Shown here one piece after another: positions 49,417 to 57,938 of a stretch of DNA of 64,000 nt. Position 1 is the first letter of the stretch. Each line of letters starts with the position of its first letter. Below the pieces are notes generated by a model. The model was not told the origin of the DNA, did not search any database, and worked only from the letters and a program-made list of their open reading frames with translations. The translations under genes were made by a program, and so were the position numbers. The stretch comes from MR-S7 sp000400995. GTDB lineage: Bacteria > Pseudomonadota > Gammaproteobacteria > Burkholderiales > Burkholderiaceae_C. The stretch lies in assembly GCF_045291395.1 (NCBI RefSeq), contig NZ_CP152342.1:3472001-3536000 (forward strand). The letters run 5' to 3'.

Positions 49417-50118
49417 TTAAATCTCTTGGGAATTCACCAAAGCGGGGCGCCCGGGCCGCGCCCGGGTCAGCCGTCGTGGCGTGGCCTGTTGCAACGCGCG
49501 CACAAAATCCGCATCACCCAAGACCCATCCACCCTGGCTGGACGCGGCAAGCGCCGCTTCATCGGCCCCGGAAACCCCTTCGCGCACCAGCGCGGCATAG
49601 GCCGCGTCGCGCGCGAACGGCGTGTTGCCCAGTTCCCAGTAGAGCCGGTGCGGCGTGATGAGCCGGTCGCTGCGCAGGCCCGCATAGTGGCCGTGGCTCG
49701 ACCAGCGGAAGTCCGCCGGCTCGCTGCACAAGCCCTCGCGCACGGGGGCCAGATCGAAAGACGCCATGCAGGGCAGCAGCCAGCGTTCGGCCTGCAGCAC
49801 GGCGCTGCGGTAGCGCCCGTCCCACAGCGTGCCCGTGCGGCCGTGGCGCTGGTTGAAATAGCGCACGTAGGCACGGCCCACGGCCTGCATCAGCAGGGAC
49901 AGGCCGCCCTCTTCCTGGGGCGTGGCGAGCAGGTGGAACTGGCTGTCCATGAACACGTAGGCGTGCACGGCCACCTTCTGGCGGCGGGCGTGCTCTGCCA
50001 GCAGCGCCGCCATGGTTTCACGGTCGGCCGCATCCAGGAAGATGGGCTGGCGGTTGTTGCCGCGCTGGACGACGTGGTGCGGGTAGCCGGCAAGGGCAAG
50101 GCGGGGCAGGCGGGCCAT
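49417..50118 (-). CDS. REP-associated tyrosine (Y1/IS200-like) transposase
   Basis: 233 residues. HUH-type single-strand transposase fold: YPHHVVQRGNNRQPIF with paired histidines and VFMDSQFHLLATP, then the presumed catalytic Tyr in GRAYVRYFNQRHGRTGTLWDGRY. Members of this group are domesticated-looking, single-copy genes associated with REP repeats rather than mobile IS elements. It starts 13 nt downstream of the LysR stop. It might process the dispersed hairpin repeats of this genome, but that is only a hypothesis. Confidence 0.85.
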   Translation of the reverse strand: MARLPRLALAGYPHHVVQRGNNRQPIFLDAADRETMAALLAEHARRQKVAVHAYVFMDSQFHLLATPQEEGGLSLLMQAVGRAYVRYFNQRHGRTGTLWDGRYRSAVLQAERWLLPCMASFDLAPVREGLCSEPADFRWSSHGHYAGLRSDRLITPHRLYWELGNTPFARDAAYAALVREGVSGADEAALAASSQGGWVLGDADFVRALQQATPRRLTRARPGRPALVNSQEI

Positions 50119-50131
50119 GGCAGGGGATTGT

Positions 50132-51061
50132 CTATTGGACGGAGCGCCAGGTGCCCGGCTCGCCCAGCAGTAGCGGCCGGTTGCACGCGACCACCTCGCG
50201 CAGGTAGTCCCACAGGGCGCGCACGCGCGCGAGTTCGCGCCGGTCGCCCGGAGCGGCGATCCAGAAGGTGCGCAACAGGTCGATCTCGTGCGCGAGCACG
50301 GGCACCAGTTCCTCGCTCTGCGCGGCCATGAAGCACGGCAGCACGGCCAGCCCGCGCCCCTCGCGCACGGCGTGGTACTGCGCCACCACGCTGGTGCTGC
50401 GCAGCGGCGTGGGCGCGTCGGGTGCGATGGCGGCCAGGTAGCGCAATGCGGGGCTGAACACGAGTTCTTCCACGTAGCCGAAGAACCGGTGCGCGCCCAG
50501 GTCGCGCGCCTGGCGGATGGGCGGGTGGCTGTCCAGGTAGCGCCGGCTGGCATAGAGCCGCAGCCGGTAGTCGGTGAGCCGGCTGCACACCTGGCCGTTG
50601 CCTTGGGGACGCTCGACGTTCACGGCCAGGTCGGCCTCGCGCTGCGAGAGGTTGATGAAGCGCGGCACGATGAGCAGTTCCACCTGGATGGCCGGATGCC
50701 GCTCGCAGAAGTGGCTCAGGTGCGGCGCGAGGAAGAAGCTGCCGAAGCCCTCCGTCGCGCCCAGGCGCACGTGGCCGGTGAGCGTGTGGCTGTCGCCGCC
50801 GATGTCCTCGCCCACCAGCACCATGCTGCTTTCCATGCGCTCGACGTGCTCCAGCAGCCGGTGGCCGGCGGTGGTGAGCACGTGGCCCGCGGGTGTGCGC
50901 TCGAAGAGTTGCGCGCCCAGTTCCTTCTCCAGCCGGTGCAGGCGGCGCGTGACCGTGGAGTGGTCCAGCCCCAGGCGCCGCGCCGCTTCCTGCGCCGACT
51001 GGGCGCGCGCCACGGAGAGAAACAGGCGCAGGTTGTCCCAGTTGATCTGTTCGGCTGGCAT
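50132..51061 (-). CDS. LysR family transcriptional regulator
   Basis: 309 residues. N-terminal HTH: INWDNLRLFLSVARAQSAQEAARRLGLDHSTVTRRLHRLEKELGAQLFERTP, then a LysR effector domain with ATEGFGSFFLAPHL and ALWDYLREVV. ATG at 51061 (MPAEQINW) gives the family start. Divergent from the binding-protein/mmsA operon, which it likely controls. Confidence 0.92.
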   Translation of the reverse strand: MPAEQINWDNLRLFLSVARAQSAQEAARRLGLDHSTVTRRLHRLEKELGAQLFERTPAGHVLTTAGHRLLEHVERMESSMVLVGEDIGGDSHTLTGHVRLGATEGFGSFFLAPHLSHFCERHPAIQVELLIVPRFINLSQREADLAVNVERPQGNGQVCSRLTDYRLRLYASRRYLDSHPPIRQARDLGAHRFFGYVEELVFSPALRYLAAIAPDAPTPLRSTSVVAQYHAVREGRGLAVLPCFMAAQSEELVPVLAHEIDLLRTFWIAAPGDRRELARVRALWDYLREVVACNRPLLLGEPGTWRSVQ

Positions 51062-51066
51062 GGTGG

Positions 51067-51110
51067 TGCAATTTTGCAATGGGTTTGTGCCCAAATGCCT
51101 GATCCATTTG
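51067..51110. promoter_or_regulatory. Putative LysR operator region
   Basis: In the 123-bp divergent gap: a 5-2-5 palindrome TGCAATTTTGCA at 51067-51078, and an inverted repeat CAAATG-N7-CATTTG at 51092-51110. Two such sites, one beside the regulator and one toward the target gene, are the usual LysR layout. Confidence 0.45.
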
Positions 51111-51184
51111 CATTAGTGCTGGATTAGAGTGCTTCGTGGTGCGGCGCCCAGACCGCGCCCCAGCAACAACACAAGGAGACATTC

Positions 51185-52399
51185 ATGCGATTCACGCGAC
51201 ATTCCCTCGCCCTGGCCGCTCTGACGCTCGCTGCAGCGGCGCAGGCCCAGATTTCCGGCAACACGGTCAAGGTCGGCGTGCTGACCGACATGGCCGGCCC
51301 CTATTCCGGCATGGGCGGCGCGGGCTCGGTCGTGGCCGCCAAGATGGCGATCGATGACTGCCTGAAGGCCGAATGCAAGGGCATGAAGATCGAGGTGGTG
51401 AGCGCCGACCACCAGAACAAGGCCGACATCGCCGCCACCAAGGCGCGCGAGTGGCTGGACCGCGACGGCGTGGACGCGATCGCAGACATCACCAATTCCG
51501 CCGCCGCGCTGGCCGTGCAGAAGCTGGTGCGCGAAAAGGGCGGCATCGCCATGTACAGCGGCCCCGCCACCACGCGCCTGACCGACGAGGACTGCGCGGA
51601 AAACGGCTTCCACTGGATGTTCGACACGTATTCCTCGGCCTCCGGCGCGGCTGCCGCGCTCACGAAGAACGGCGACAAGAGTTGGTACTTCGTCACCGTG
51701 GACTACGCCTTCGGCCACTCGCTGGAGAAGGACGCCTCCGAGATGGTGAAGGCCAACGGCGGCACGGTGCTGGGCAGCGTGCGCCACCCGCTCAACGCCA
51801 GCGACTTCTCGTCCTTCATCCTGCAGGCGCAGAACTCCAAGGCGCAGGTGATCGGCCTGGCCAACGGCGCGCAGGACACGGTCAACGCCATCAAGGCCGC
51901 GCGCGAATTCGGCATCACCGGCGAGAAGGGCCAGAAGGTCGCCTCGCTGCTCATGTTCCTGACCGACGTGCACTCGCTGGGCCTGCGCCAGGCGCAAGGC
52001 CTGATGTTCTCCGAGGGCTTCTACTGGGACATGGACGACAAGGCCCGCGCCTTCGCCGCCCGCTTCGAGAAGCTGCACAAGGGCTACAAGCCCACGATGG
52101 TGCAGGCGGGCGTCTATTCCAGCGTGCTGCACTACCTGAAGTCCGTCGCCGCGGCCAAGTCCGACGACTCGAAGGTGGTGGCGCAGAAGATGCGCGAACT
52201 GCCCATCGACGACCCCGTGATGCGCAACGCCAGCATCCGCCCCGACGGCCGCGTGATCCACGACATGTACCTGTTCCAGGTGAAGGCGCCCAATGAATCC
52301 AAGGGCGCGTGGGACTACTACAAGACCGTGAGCACCATCCCCGCCGACGTCGCATTCAAACCCCTCGCCCAGTCGGCCTGCCCACTGGTGAAGAAGTGA
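51185..52399 (+). CDS. Periplasmic leucine/isoleucine/valine-type binding protein
   Basis: 404 residues. Signal peptide (to about residue 22, AQAQ), then a type 1 periplasmic-binding fold: VKVGVLTDMAGPYSGMGGAGSVVAAKMAIDD, TKAREWLDRDGVDAIAD, YFVTVDYAFGHSLEKDASEMVKANGG. This family serves branched-chain amino acids, amides or aromatic acids. No permease or ATPase gene is next to it, so it either shares a transporter or acts otherwise. First gene of an operon with mmsA. Confidence 0.92.
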   Translation: MRFTRHSLALAALTLAAAAQAQISGNTVKVGVLTDMAGPYSGMGGAGSVVAAKMAIDDCLKAECKGMKIEVVSADHQNKADIAATKAREWLDRDGVDAIADITNSAAALAVQKLVREKGGIAMYSGPATTRLTDEDCAENGFHWMFDTYSSASGAAAALTKNGDKSWYFVTVDYAFGHSLEKDASEMVKANGGTVLGSVRHPLNASDFSSFILQAQNSKAQVIGLANGAQDTVNAIKAAREFGITGEKGQKVASLLMFLTDVHSLGLRQAQGLMFSEGFYWDMDDKARAFAARFEKLHKGYKPTMVQAGVYSSVLHYLKSVAAAKSDDSKVVAQKMRELPIDDPVMRNASIRPDGRVIHDMYLFQVKAPNESKGAWDYYKTVSTIPADVAFKPLAQSACPLVKK

Positions 52400-52416
52400 A
52401 ACCCGGAGCCATTTCC

Positions 52417-53922
52417 ATGACCACACCCACCACCATCCACCACTTCATCGGTGGCAAGCCCTACCCGTCCAAATCCACCGAGTGGCGCGACGTGACCAAC
52501 CCCGCCACGCAGGAAGTCGTGGCGCGCGTACCCTTCGCCACGCGCGAAGAGGTCGAGCTGGCCGTCTCCAACGCGCAGGAGGCTTTCCAGACCTGGCGCA
52601 GCACGTCGCTGGCCGTGCGCATGCGCATCATGCTGAAGCTGCAGCACCTGATCCGCGAGAACACCGCCGAGATCGCCCAGCTCATCACCCGCGAGCACGG
52701 CAAGACCCTGCCCGACGCCGAAGGCGAAGTGGGCCGCGGCCTGGAAGTAGTGGAGCACGCCTGCTCCATCACCACGCTGCAGCTCGGCGAAATCGCCGAG
52801 AACGCCGCCACGGGCGTGGACGTGTACAACCTGCTGCAGCCGCTGGGCGTGGGCGCGGGCATCACGGCGTTCAACTTCCCCGTGATGCTGCCCTGCTTCA
52901 TGTTCCCGATGGCGATCGCCTGCGGCAACACCTTCGTGCTCAAGCCTTCGGAGCAAGACCCCAGTTCCACCATGCGCCTCGTCGAGCTGGCCCATGAGGC
53001 AGGCGTGCCGCCCGGCGTGCTCAACGTGATCCACGGCGGGCCCGAGGTGGCCGACATGCTCTGCGACCACCCCGACATCAAGGCACTGTCGTTCATCGGC
53101 TCCACCCACGTCGGCACGCACATCTACCGCCGCGCAAGCGAAGCGGGCAAGCGCGTGCAGTCGATGATGGGCGCCAAAAACCACTGCGTGGTCATGCCCG
53201 ACGCGCCCAAGGAGCACGCGCTCAACAACCTGCTGGGCTCGGCCTTCGGCGCCGCGGGCCAGCGCTGCATGGCCAATTCGGTCGCCGTGTTCGTGGGCGC
53301 CGCGCGGGACTGGCTGCCCGAACTGGTCGCCAAGTCCAAGGCCATGAAGGTCGGCCCCGGCACCGACCGCAGCGCCGACCTCGGCCCCCTGGTCAACCCG
53401 CGCGCCAAGCAGCGCGTGCTGGGCCTGATCGACTCCGGCGTGGCGCAAGGCGCGAAGCTGCTGCTCGACGGCCGCGACTGCACCGTGGCCGGCTACGAGA
53501 AGGGCAACTTCGTCGGCCCCACGGTCTTCGCCGACGTGACCGACCAGATGGACATCTACAGCCAGGAAATCTTCGGCCCCGTGCTCAACGTGGTCTGCGT
53601 GGACACGCTGGAAGAGGCCATCGCCTTCATCAACCGCAACCCCAACGGCAACGGCACGTCCATCTTCACCAGCAGCGGCTGGGCCGCGCGCAAGTACCAG
53701 CACGACATCAACGTGGGCCAGGTGGGCATCAACGTGCCGATTCCCGTGCCCGTGGCCTACTTCAGCTTCACCGGCTCGCGCGCCTCCAAGCTCGGCGACC
53801 TGGGGCCCAACGGCAAGCAGGCGGTGCAGTTCTGGACGCAGACCAAGACGGTAACGGCACGCTGGTACGAAGACCACGGCAGCAGCAGCGACGGGGTGAA
53901 CACCACCATCACGATGAAGTAA
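52417..53922 (+). CDS. mmsA: CoA-acylating methylmalonate-semialdehyde dehydrogenase
   Basis: 501 residues. Converts methylmalonate- or malonate-semialdehyde plus CoA to propionyl- or acetyl-CoA in valine, thymine or beta-alanine breakdown. Marks of the family: EHGKTLPDAEGEVGRGLEVVEHAC, NFPVMLPCFMFPMAIACGNTF, the catalytic Cys in GAAGQRCMA and PVAYFSFTGSRASKLGD. Starts 17 nt after the binding-protein stop; ends at a nested hairpin. Confidence 0.95.
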   Translation: MTTPTTIHHFIGGKPYPSKSTEWRDVTNPATQEVVARVPFATREEVELAVSNAQEAFQTWRSTSLAVRMRIMLKLQHLIRENTAEIAQLITREHGKTLPDAEGEVGRGLEVVEHACSITTLQLGEIAENAATGVDVYNLLQPLGVGAGITAFNFPVMLPCFMFPMAIACGNTFVLKPSEQDPSSTMRLVELAHEAGVPPGVLNVIHGGPEVADMLCDHPDIKALSFIGSTHVGTHIYRRASEAGKRVQSMMGAKNHCVVMPDAPKEHALNNLLGSAFGAAGQRCMANSVAVFVGAARDWLPELVAKSKAMKVGPGTDRSADLGPLVNPRAKQRVLGLIDSGVAQGAKLLLDGRDCTVAGYEKGNFVGPTVFADVTDQMDIYSQEIFGPVLNVVCVDTLEEAIAFINRNPNGNGTSIFTSSGWAARKYQHDINVGQVGINVPIPVPVAYFSFTGSRASKLGDLGPNGKQAVQFWTQTKTVTARWYEDHGSSSDGVNTTITMK

Positions 53923-53940
53923 GCCGCGCTATGCTTTAAG

Positions 53941-54018
53941 GAGCTGGTTGCGCTTGTTTTTCCTCGGTTTCAGTTCGATTCGATATTGAAACCGAGATCT
54001 GACAAGCGCAACCAGCTA
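53941..54018. terminator. Nested symmetric repeat hairpin between mmsA and the methyltransferase gene
   Basis: Outer arms 53942-53957 and 54002-54017 (AGCTGGTTGCGCTTGT) pair perfectly over 16 bp; inner arms CTCGGTTTCA/TGAAACCGAG (53963-53972 with 53987-53996) pair over 10 bp. Same plan as the 30526 copy but with a different inner stem. The right arm runs into the stop codon of the convergent methyltransferase. Confidence 0.85.
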
Positions 54019-54888
54019 TTCTTTTTGAAGCAACCCGAACCGCGCGCCCAGCGCCTCGGCCAGCCCGAATTCCTCCAGGATCGCCGCCAGCCGCTCGCGC
54101 GCGCTGCGCTTCTTCTGGCCCGTGTGGCGCGCCAGGATAAGCTCGTTCTTCATGCTGTGCTCCCAGCCCACCAACTCCGTCACCGTGACCTGGTAGCCCG
54201 ACGCCTCCAGGTACAGGCAGCGCAGCACGTTGGTGATCTGGCTGCCCATCTCGCGCGTGTGGATGGGATGGCGCCACAGTTCGGCCAGAGGCGTGCGCGC
54301 AAGGCTCATCGCCTTGTTCTGCCGCAGGCACGCCGCCACCTCCGCCTGGCAGCAGGGCACGAGCACCATGGCGCGCGCCTGCTTCTGCAGGCCGAAGGCG
54401 ATGGCGTCGTCGGTGGCCGTGTCGCAGGCGTGCAGCGCGGTCACGAGGTCGAAGCGCTCGGGCAACTCCTCTGCTCCGGCAGCATCGGCCACCGACATGT
54501 CGAGGAAGCGCATGCGGTCGAAACCCAGCCGCGCCGCCAGCTCGCGCGAGCGCTGCACCAGTTCGGCCCGCCACTCGATGCCGTAGATCTCGCCGCGCCC
54601 GAACTGCTTGAAGAACAGGTCGTAGAGGATGAAGCCCAGATACGACTTGCCCGCACCGTGGTCGGCGAGCAGCGGCGCGTGCCCGTCCTGAGCCATCTCG
54701 GCCAGCAGCGGCTCGATGAACTGGTAGAGGTGGTAGACCTGCTTGAGCTTGCGCCGCGAATCCTGGTTGAGCCGGCCCTCGCGCGTGAGGATGTGCAGTT
54801 CCTTGAGCAGTTCGATGGATTGGCCGGGCCGCAGTTCGGCCAGCACCGCCGCGTGCGCTGCATCGGCCTTGTTTGCTGCGCGGCTCAT
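54016..54888 (-). CDS. SAM-dependent methyltransferase, METTL25/Methyltransf_32-like
   Basis: 290 residues. Motif I LLADHGAGKSYLGFILYDL near residue 75, then EIYGIEWRAELVQRSRE, VTALHACDTATDDAIAFG and LVPCCQAEVA. The HACDTATD and PCCQ signatures are those of the Methyltransf_32 (RRNAD1/METTL25-like) family; the substrate in bacteria is not established. Overlaps the DUF1415 gene stop as ATGA. Confidence 0.88.
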   Translation of the reverse strand: MSRAANKADAAHAAVLAELRPGQSIELLKELHILTREGRLNQDSRRKLKQVYHLYQFIEPLLAEMAQDGHAPLLADHGAGKSYLGFILYDLFFKQFGRGEIYGIEWRAELVQRSRELAARLGFDRMRFLDMSVADAAGAEELPERFDLVTALHACDTATDDAIAFGLQKQARAMVLVPCCQAEVAACLRQNKAMSLARTPLAELWRHPIHTREMGSQITNVLRCLYLEASGYQVTVTELVGWEHSMKNELILARHTGQKKRSARERLAAILEEFGLAEALGARFGLLQKE

Positions 54889-55466
54889 GCCTTGTGCGCC
54901 ACGGGGCAGCGCGGCCCCACGTCCAGATCGTCCCAGCCCTGTGCGCCCAGGCGCTCGAGCACCTCGATGTTGCGCTCGAAGATCTCCTCGGCCTCGGGGA
55001 AGGCTTCCACCGCGCTGTCGATGCTCTCTTCGCGCAGCAGGTGCAGCGTGGGGTACGGCGCGCGGTTGGTGCAGTTGCCCACGTCGCCCACTTCCGTGCC
55101 ATCGAACTGAAAGCGCGGGTGGAACGGCGCGACCTGCAGGATGCCCGCCAGGTCCATCGCCTCGACCAGTTCGTCGGCCAGTTCCAGGAAGTCGTTGAAG
55201 TCCAGGAAATCGGGCAGCGCCTGGGGCGCCATGAGCAGCGTGGTGTCGCGCTTGGCGGGCGAGGCCTCGGCCAGCGCCTCCAGCTCGCGCTGCAGGTCTT
55301 CGAGCAGGCCGCGCGCATCCGTCGCATGGCTCACGGCGTAGTGGATCTGGCCCTTGGTGTGCACGCCCTTGGCGAAGGGGCAGAGGTTCAGGCCGATCAC
55401 GGCACGTTCCAGCCAGCGCACCGTGTCCCGCACCACGGTGGCATCGTCGTATTCGTGGGTTGTCAT
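54885..55466 (-). CDS. DUF1415 family protein
   Basis: 193 residues. Matches DUF1415, a family of unknown function: VRWLERAVIGLNLCPFAKGVHTKGQIHY, DFLDFNDFLELADEL, AYPTLHLLREESI. The conserved LCPFAK suggests a reactive cysteine. Between dgt (17 nt) and the methyltransferase (ATGA overlap). Confidence 0.9.
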   Translation of the reverse strand: MTTHEYDDATVVRDTVRWLERAVIGLNLCPFAKGVHTKGQIHYAVSHATDARGLLEDLQRELEALAEASPAKRDTTLLMAPQALPDFLDFNDFLELADELVEAMDLAGILQVAPFHPRFQFDGTEVGDVGNCTNRAPYPTLHLLREESIDSAVEAFPEAEEIFERNIEVLERLGAQGWDDLDVGPRCPVAHKA

Positions 55467-55483
55467 GGGCGGGAGTGTAGGCG

Positions 55484-56641
55484 TCAGCCCAGCAGGCGCT
55501 TGCCGGTGAGCCGTTCGTGCTCGCGCAGCGCGAAGCGGTCGGTCATGCCGGCGATGAAGTCGGCCACCGTGCGTGCGCGGTGCTGCGCGTCGCCCTCCCG
55601 GGCCTGCACCGCCTGCGCCGGCGGCATTTCCCCAGGCGTGGACTGGTAGATGGCGAACAGCTCGCGCACTACCTGCCGCGCCCCTTCGGTGGTCTGCATG
55701 ACCTGCGGGTGGCGGTACAGCTGCTGGAACAGGAAGCGCTTGAGCGCCTGCGACTGCTCCCGCATGGCCGGCGAGAAACCCACGAGTGCGGGCAGGCGAC
55801 GCACGGCGCTCACATCGGCGGGCGCGTGCGCGTCAATGGCTGCGCGCGTGGTGTCGATCACGTCATAGACCTGGTCGCTCAGCATGCGGCGGATCGCCTC
55901 GCTGAGCAGCCGCCGCTCCACCAGGTGGGGGTACTGCGCCTGGGCGGCGGCGCGGTAGCGGTCGAACAGCGGCACCTCGCGCAGTTGCTCCAGCGTGATG
56001 AGGCCGGAGCGCACACCGTCGTCGATGTCGTGCGCGTTGTAGGCAATCTCGTCGGCCAGATTGCACAGCTGCGCCTCCAGCCCAGGCCGCTCGCCAGCCA
56101 GGAAGCGCCGGCCCACGCCGCCCGGCTCGCGCGCCTCGATCAGCTCGGCGTTGCGCCGTGAGCAGTGCTTGAGGATGCCCTCGCGCGTCTCGAAGGCCAG
56201 GTTGATGCCGTCGTAGGCGGGATAGCGTTCCTCCAGCGTATCGACCACGCGCAGGCTCTGCAGATTGTGCTCGAAGCCGCCGAAATCGGCCATGCAAGCG
56301 TTCAGCTCGTCCTGCCCCGCATGGCCGAACGGCGTGTGGCCCAGGTCGTGCGCGAGGCTGATGGCCTCCACCAGGTCCTCGTTCAACCGCAGCGAGCGCG
56401 CGATGGAGCGGCCGAGCTGCGCCACCTCCAGCGAATGCGTGAGCCGCGTGCGGAACAGGTCGCCCTCGTGGTTGAGGAACACCTGCGTCTTGTAGACCAG
56501 CCGCCGGAACGCGGTGGAATGCACGATGCGGTCGCGGTCGCGCTGGAACTCCGTGCGCGTGGGCGCTGTGGGCTCGGGGTGCCTGCGCCCCCGCGAATGC
56601 GCCGAATGGCAGGCATAGGGGGCCAACAGGGATTCAGGCAT
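55484..56641 (-). CDS. dgt: Deoxyguanosinetriphosphate triphosphohydrolase-like protein
   Basis: 385 residues, HD superfamily. RTRLTHSLEVAQLGRSIAR with the first metal His, AHDLGHTPFGHAGQDELN with the HD pair, and LCNLADEIAYNAHDIDDGV. Dgt-type enzymes remove triphosphate from dNTPs. The ribosome site AGAGG, 8 nt before the ATG, comes from the dispersed repeat upstream. Confidence 0.94.
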   Translation of the reverse strand: MPESLLAPYACHSAHSRGRRHPEPTAPTRTEFQRDRDRIVHSTAFRRLVYKTQVFLNHEGDLFRTRLTHSLEVAQLGRSIARSLRLNEDLVEAISLAHDLGHTPFGHAGQDELNACMADFGGFEHNLQSLRVVDTLEERYPAYDGINLAFETREGILKHCSRRNAELIEAREPGGVGRRFLAGERPGLEAQLCNLADEIAYNAHDIDDGVRSGLITLEQLREVPLFDRYRAAAQAQYPHLVERRLLSEAIRRMLSDQVYDVIDTTRAAIDAHAPADVSAVRRLPALVGFSPAMREQSQALKRFLFQQLYRHPQVMQTTEGARQVVRELFAIYQSTPGEMPPAQAVQAREGDAQHRARTVADFIAGMTDRFALREHERLTGKRLLG

Positions 56642-56644
56642 GCA

Positions 56645-56690
56645 ATTGGCCTCTAGCGCTTTCTGGATAAGCGCGAGCAGCTATCGAATT
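56645..56690. repeat. Dispersed hairpin repeat, asymmetric form (dgt/aroB gap)
   Basis: TTGGCCTCTAGCGCTTTCTG...TAAGCGCGAGCAGCTATCGA. On the minus strand its AGAGG is the Shine-Dalgarno of dgt. Confidence 0.85.
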
Positions 56691-56694
56691 CATA

Positions 56695-57807
56695 TCATGC
56701 CGCGCAGCAGACGTCGATCACCTCGCGCACCAGCGCATCGGGCGCGGGCCGCATCACCGCCTTGCCGGGGCCATCGATCAGCACGAAGCGGATCTCGCCC
56801 GCCTCGGCCTTCTTGTCCACCCGCATCAGCTCCAGGTAGCGACCCGCGTTGTCCTGCGCGTCGATCACCGGCCCACGCACGGGCAGGCCCGCACGCTCGA
56901 TCAATGCACGCAGCCGTGCCACGAAGGCCGCATCCACCATGCCCAGCCGCAGGGACAGCTCCGCCGCCATCACCATGCCTGCCGCCACGCCCTCACCATG
57001 CAGCCATACGCCATAGCCCATGCCCGCCTCGATCGCATGCCCGAACGTGTGGCCGAAGTTCAAGATGGCGCGCAGCCCCGCCTCGCGCTCGTCCGCACCC
57101 ACTACGGCCGCCTTGATTTCGCAACTGCGTCGCACCGCATGCGCCAGCGCACCACGCTCGCGCGCGAGCAGGCCGTCCATGTTCTGCTCCAGCCAGGCGA
57201 ACAGTTCCATGTCGGCGATCGGCCCATATTTGATGACCTCCGCCAGCCCCGCCGCCAGTTCGCGTGCGGGCAGCGTATCGAGCGTCTCCAGATCGCACAC
57301 CACCAGCCGCGGCTGGTAGAAGGCGCCGATCATGTTCTTGCCCAACGGGTGGTTGATGGCGGTCTTGCCGCCCACGCTGGAGTCCACCTGTGCGAGCAGC
57401 GTGGTTGGCACCTGCACGAACGGCACGCCGCGCATGTAGCACGCGGCGGCGAAGCCCGTCATGTCGCCAATCACGCCGCCGCCCAGGGCGAACAGCACCA
57501 CCTTGCGGTCGCAGGCCTGGCCAAGTAATTCATCGAAGATGCACTGCAGGGTTTCCCAGGTCTTGTACTCCTCGCCGTCGGGCAGCACCACGGTGTGGAT
57601 GGCGGGGTAGCGCTTTGCCAGCGCAACAGCCAACGCGTTGCCGTAAAGCGGCTGCACCGTGTTGTTGGTCACAATCAGCGCTGCCGTGCCCTGGGGCAAC
57701 GCCGCGTGCTCGGCCAATCCTGCGAGCAAGAGAGAGCCGATGTCGATGTTGTAGCGGCGGTCGCCCAGATCGATACGCACGTGCTGGGTGGAGTTGGACT
57801 GTTTCAT
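56695..57807 (-). CDS. aroB: 3-dehydroquinate synthase
   Basis: 370 residues. Second step of the shikimate pathway, NAD- and metal-dependent. GGGVIGDMTGFAAACYMRG, PTTLLAQVDSSVGGKTAIN, and the metal-ligand LNFGHTFGHAIE. The ATG at 57807 starts MKQSNSTQHVRIDLG. The usual upstream neighbour aroK is absent here. Confidence 0.96.
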   Translation of the reverse strand: MKQSNSTQHVRIDLGDRRYNIDIGSLLLAGLAEHAALPQGTAALIVTNNTVQPLYGNALAVALAKRYPAIHTVVLPDGEEYKTWETLQCIFDELLGQACDRKVVLFALGGGVIGDMTGFAAACYMRGVPFVQVPTTLLAQVDSSVGGKTAINHPLGKNMIGAFYQPRLVVCDLETLDTLPARELAAGLAEVIKYGPIADMELFAWLEQNMDGLLARERGALAHAVRRSCEIKAAVVGADEREAGLRAILNFGHTFGHAIEAGMGYGVWLHGEGVAAGMVMAAELSLRLGMVDAAFVARLRALIERAGLPVRGPVIDAQDNAGRYLELMRVDKKAEAGEIRFVLIDGPGKAVMRPAPDALVREVIDVCCAA

Positions 57808-57828
57808 CGAACCGTGTTCCAGGTTGGC

Positions 57829-57853
57829 AAAAAAATCCCCAGACATGCTGGGG
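57829..57853 (-). terminator. Rho-independent terminator ahead of aroB
   Basis: Stem CCCCA/TGGGG with a 7-base loop, followed on the minus strand by a T run (57835-57829). It would end transcription from the lipoprotein/pilus genes. Two further stems lie just upstream at 57868-57884 and 57889-57915 (GCCCGGAGT/ACTCCGGGC), filling the 85-bp gap. Confidence 0.8.
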
Positions 57854-57938
57854 AGGGCTTGTCAGCTCAGGGGACTGGCCCCTGGGCGGCCCGGAGTCGC
57901 TATGGTACTCCGGGCCTGGGGCTGGGGGCTGCCGCGAG

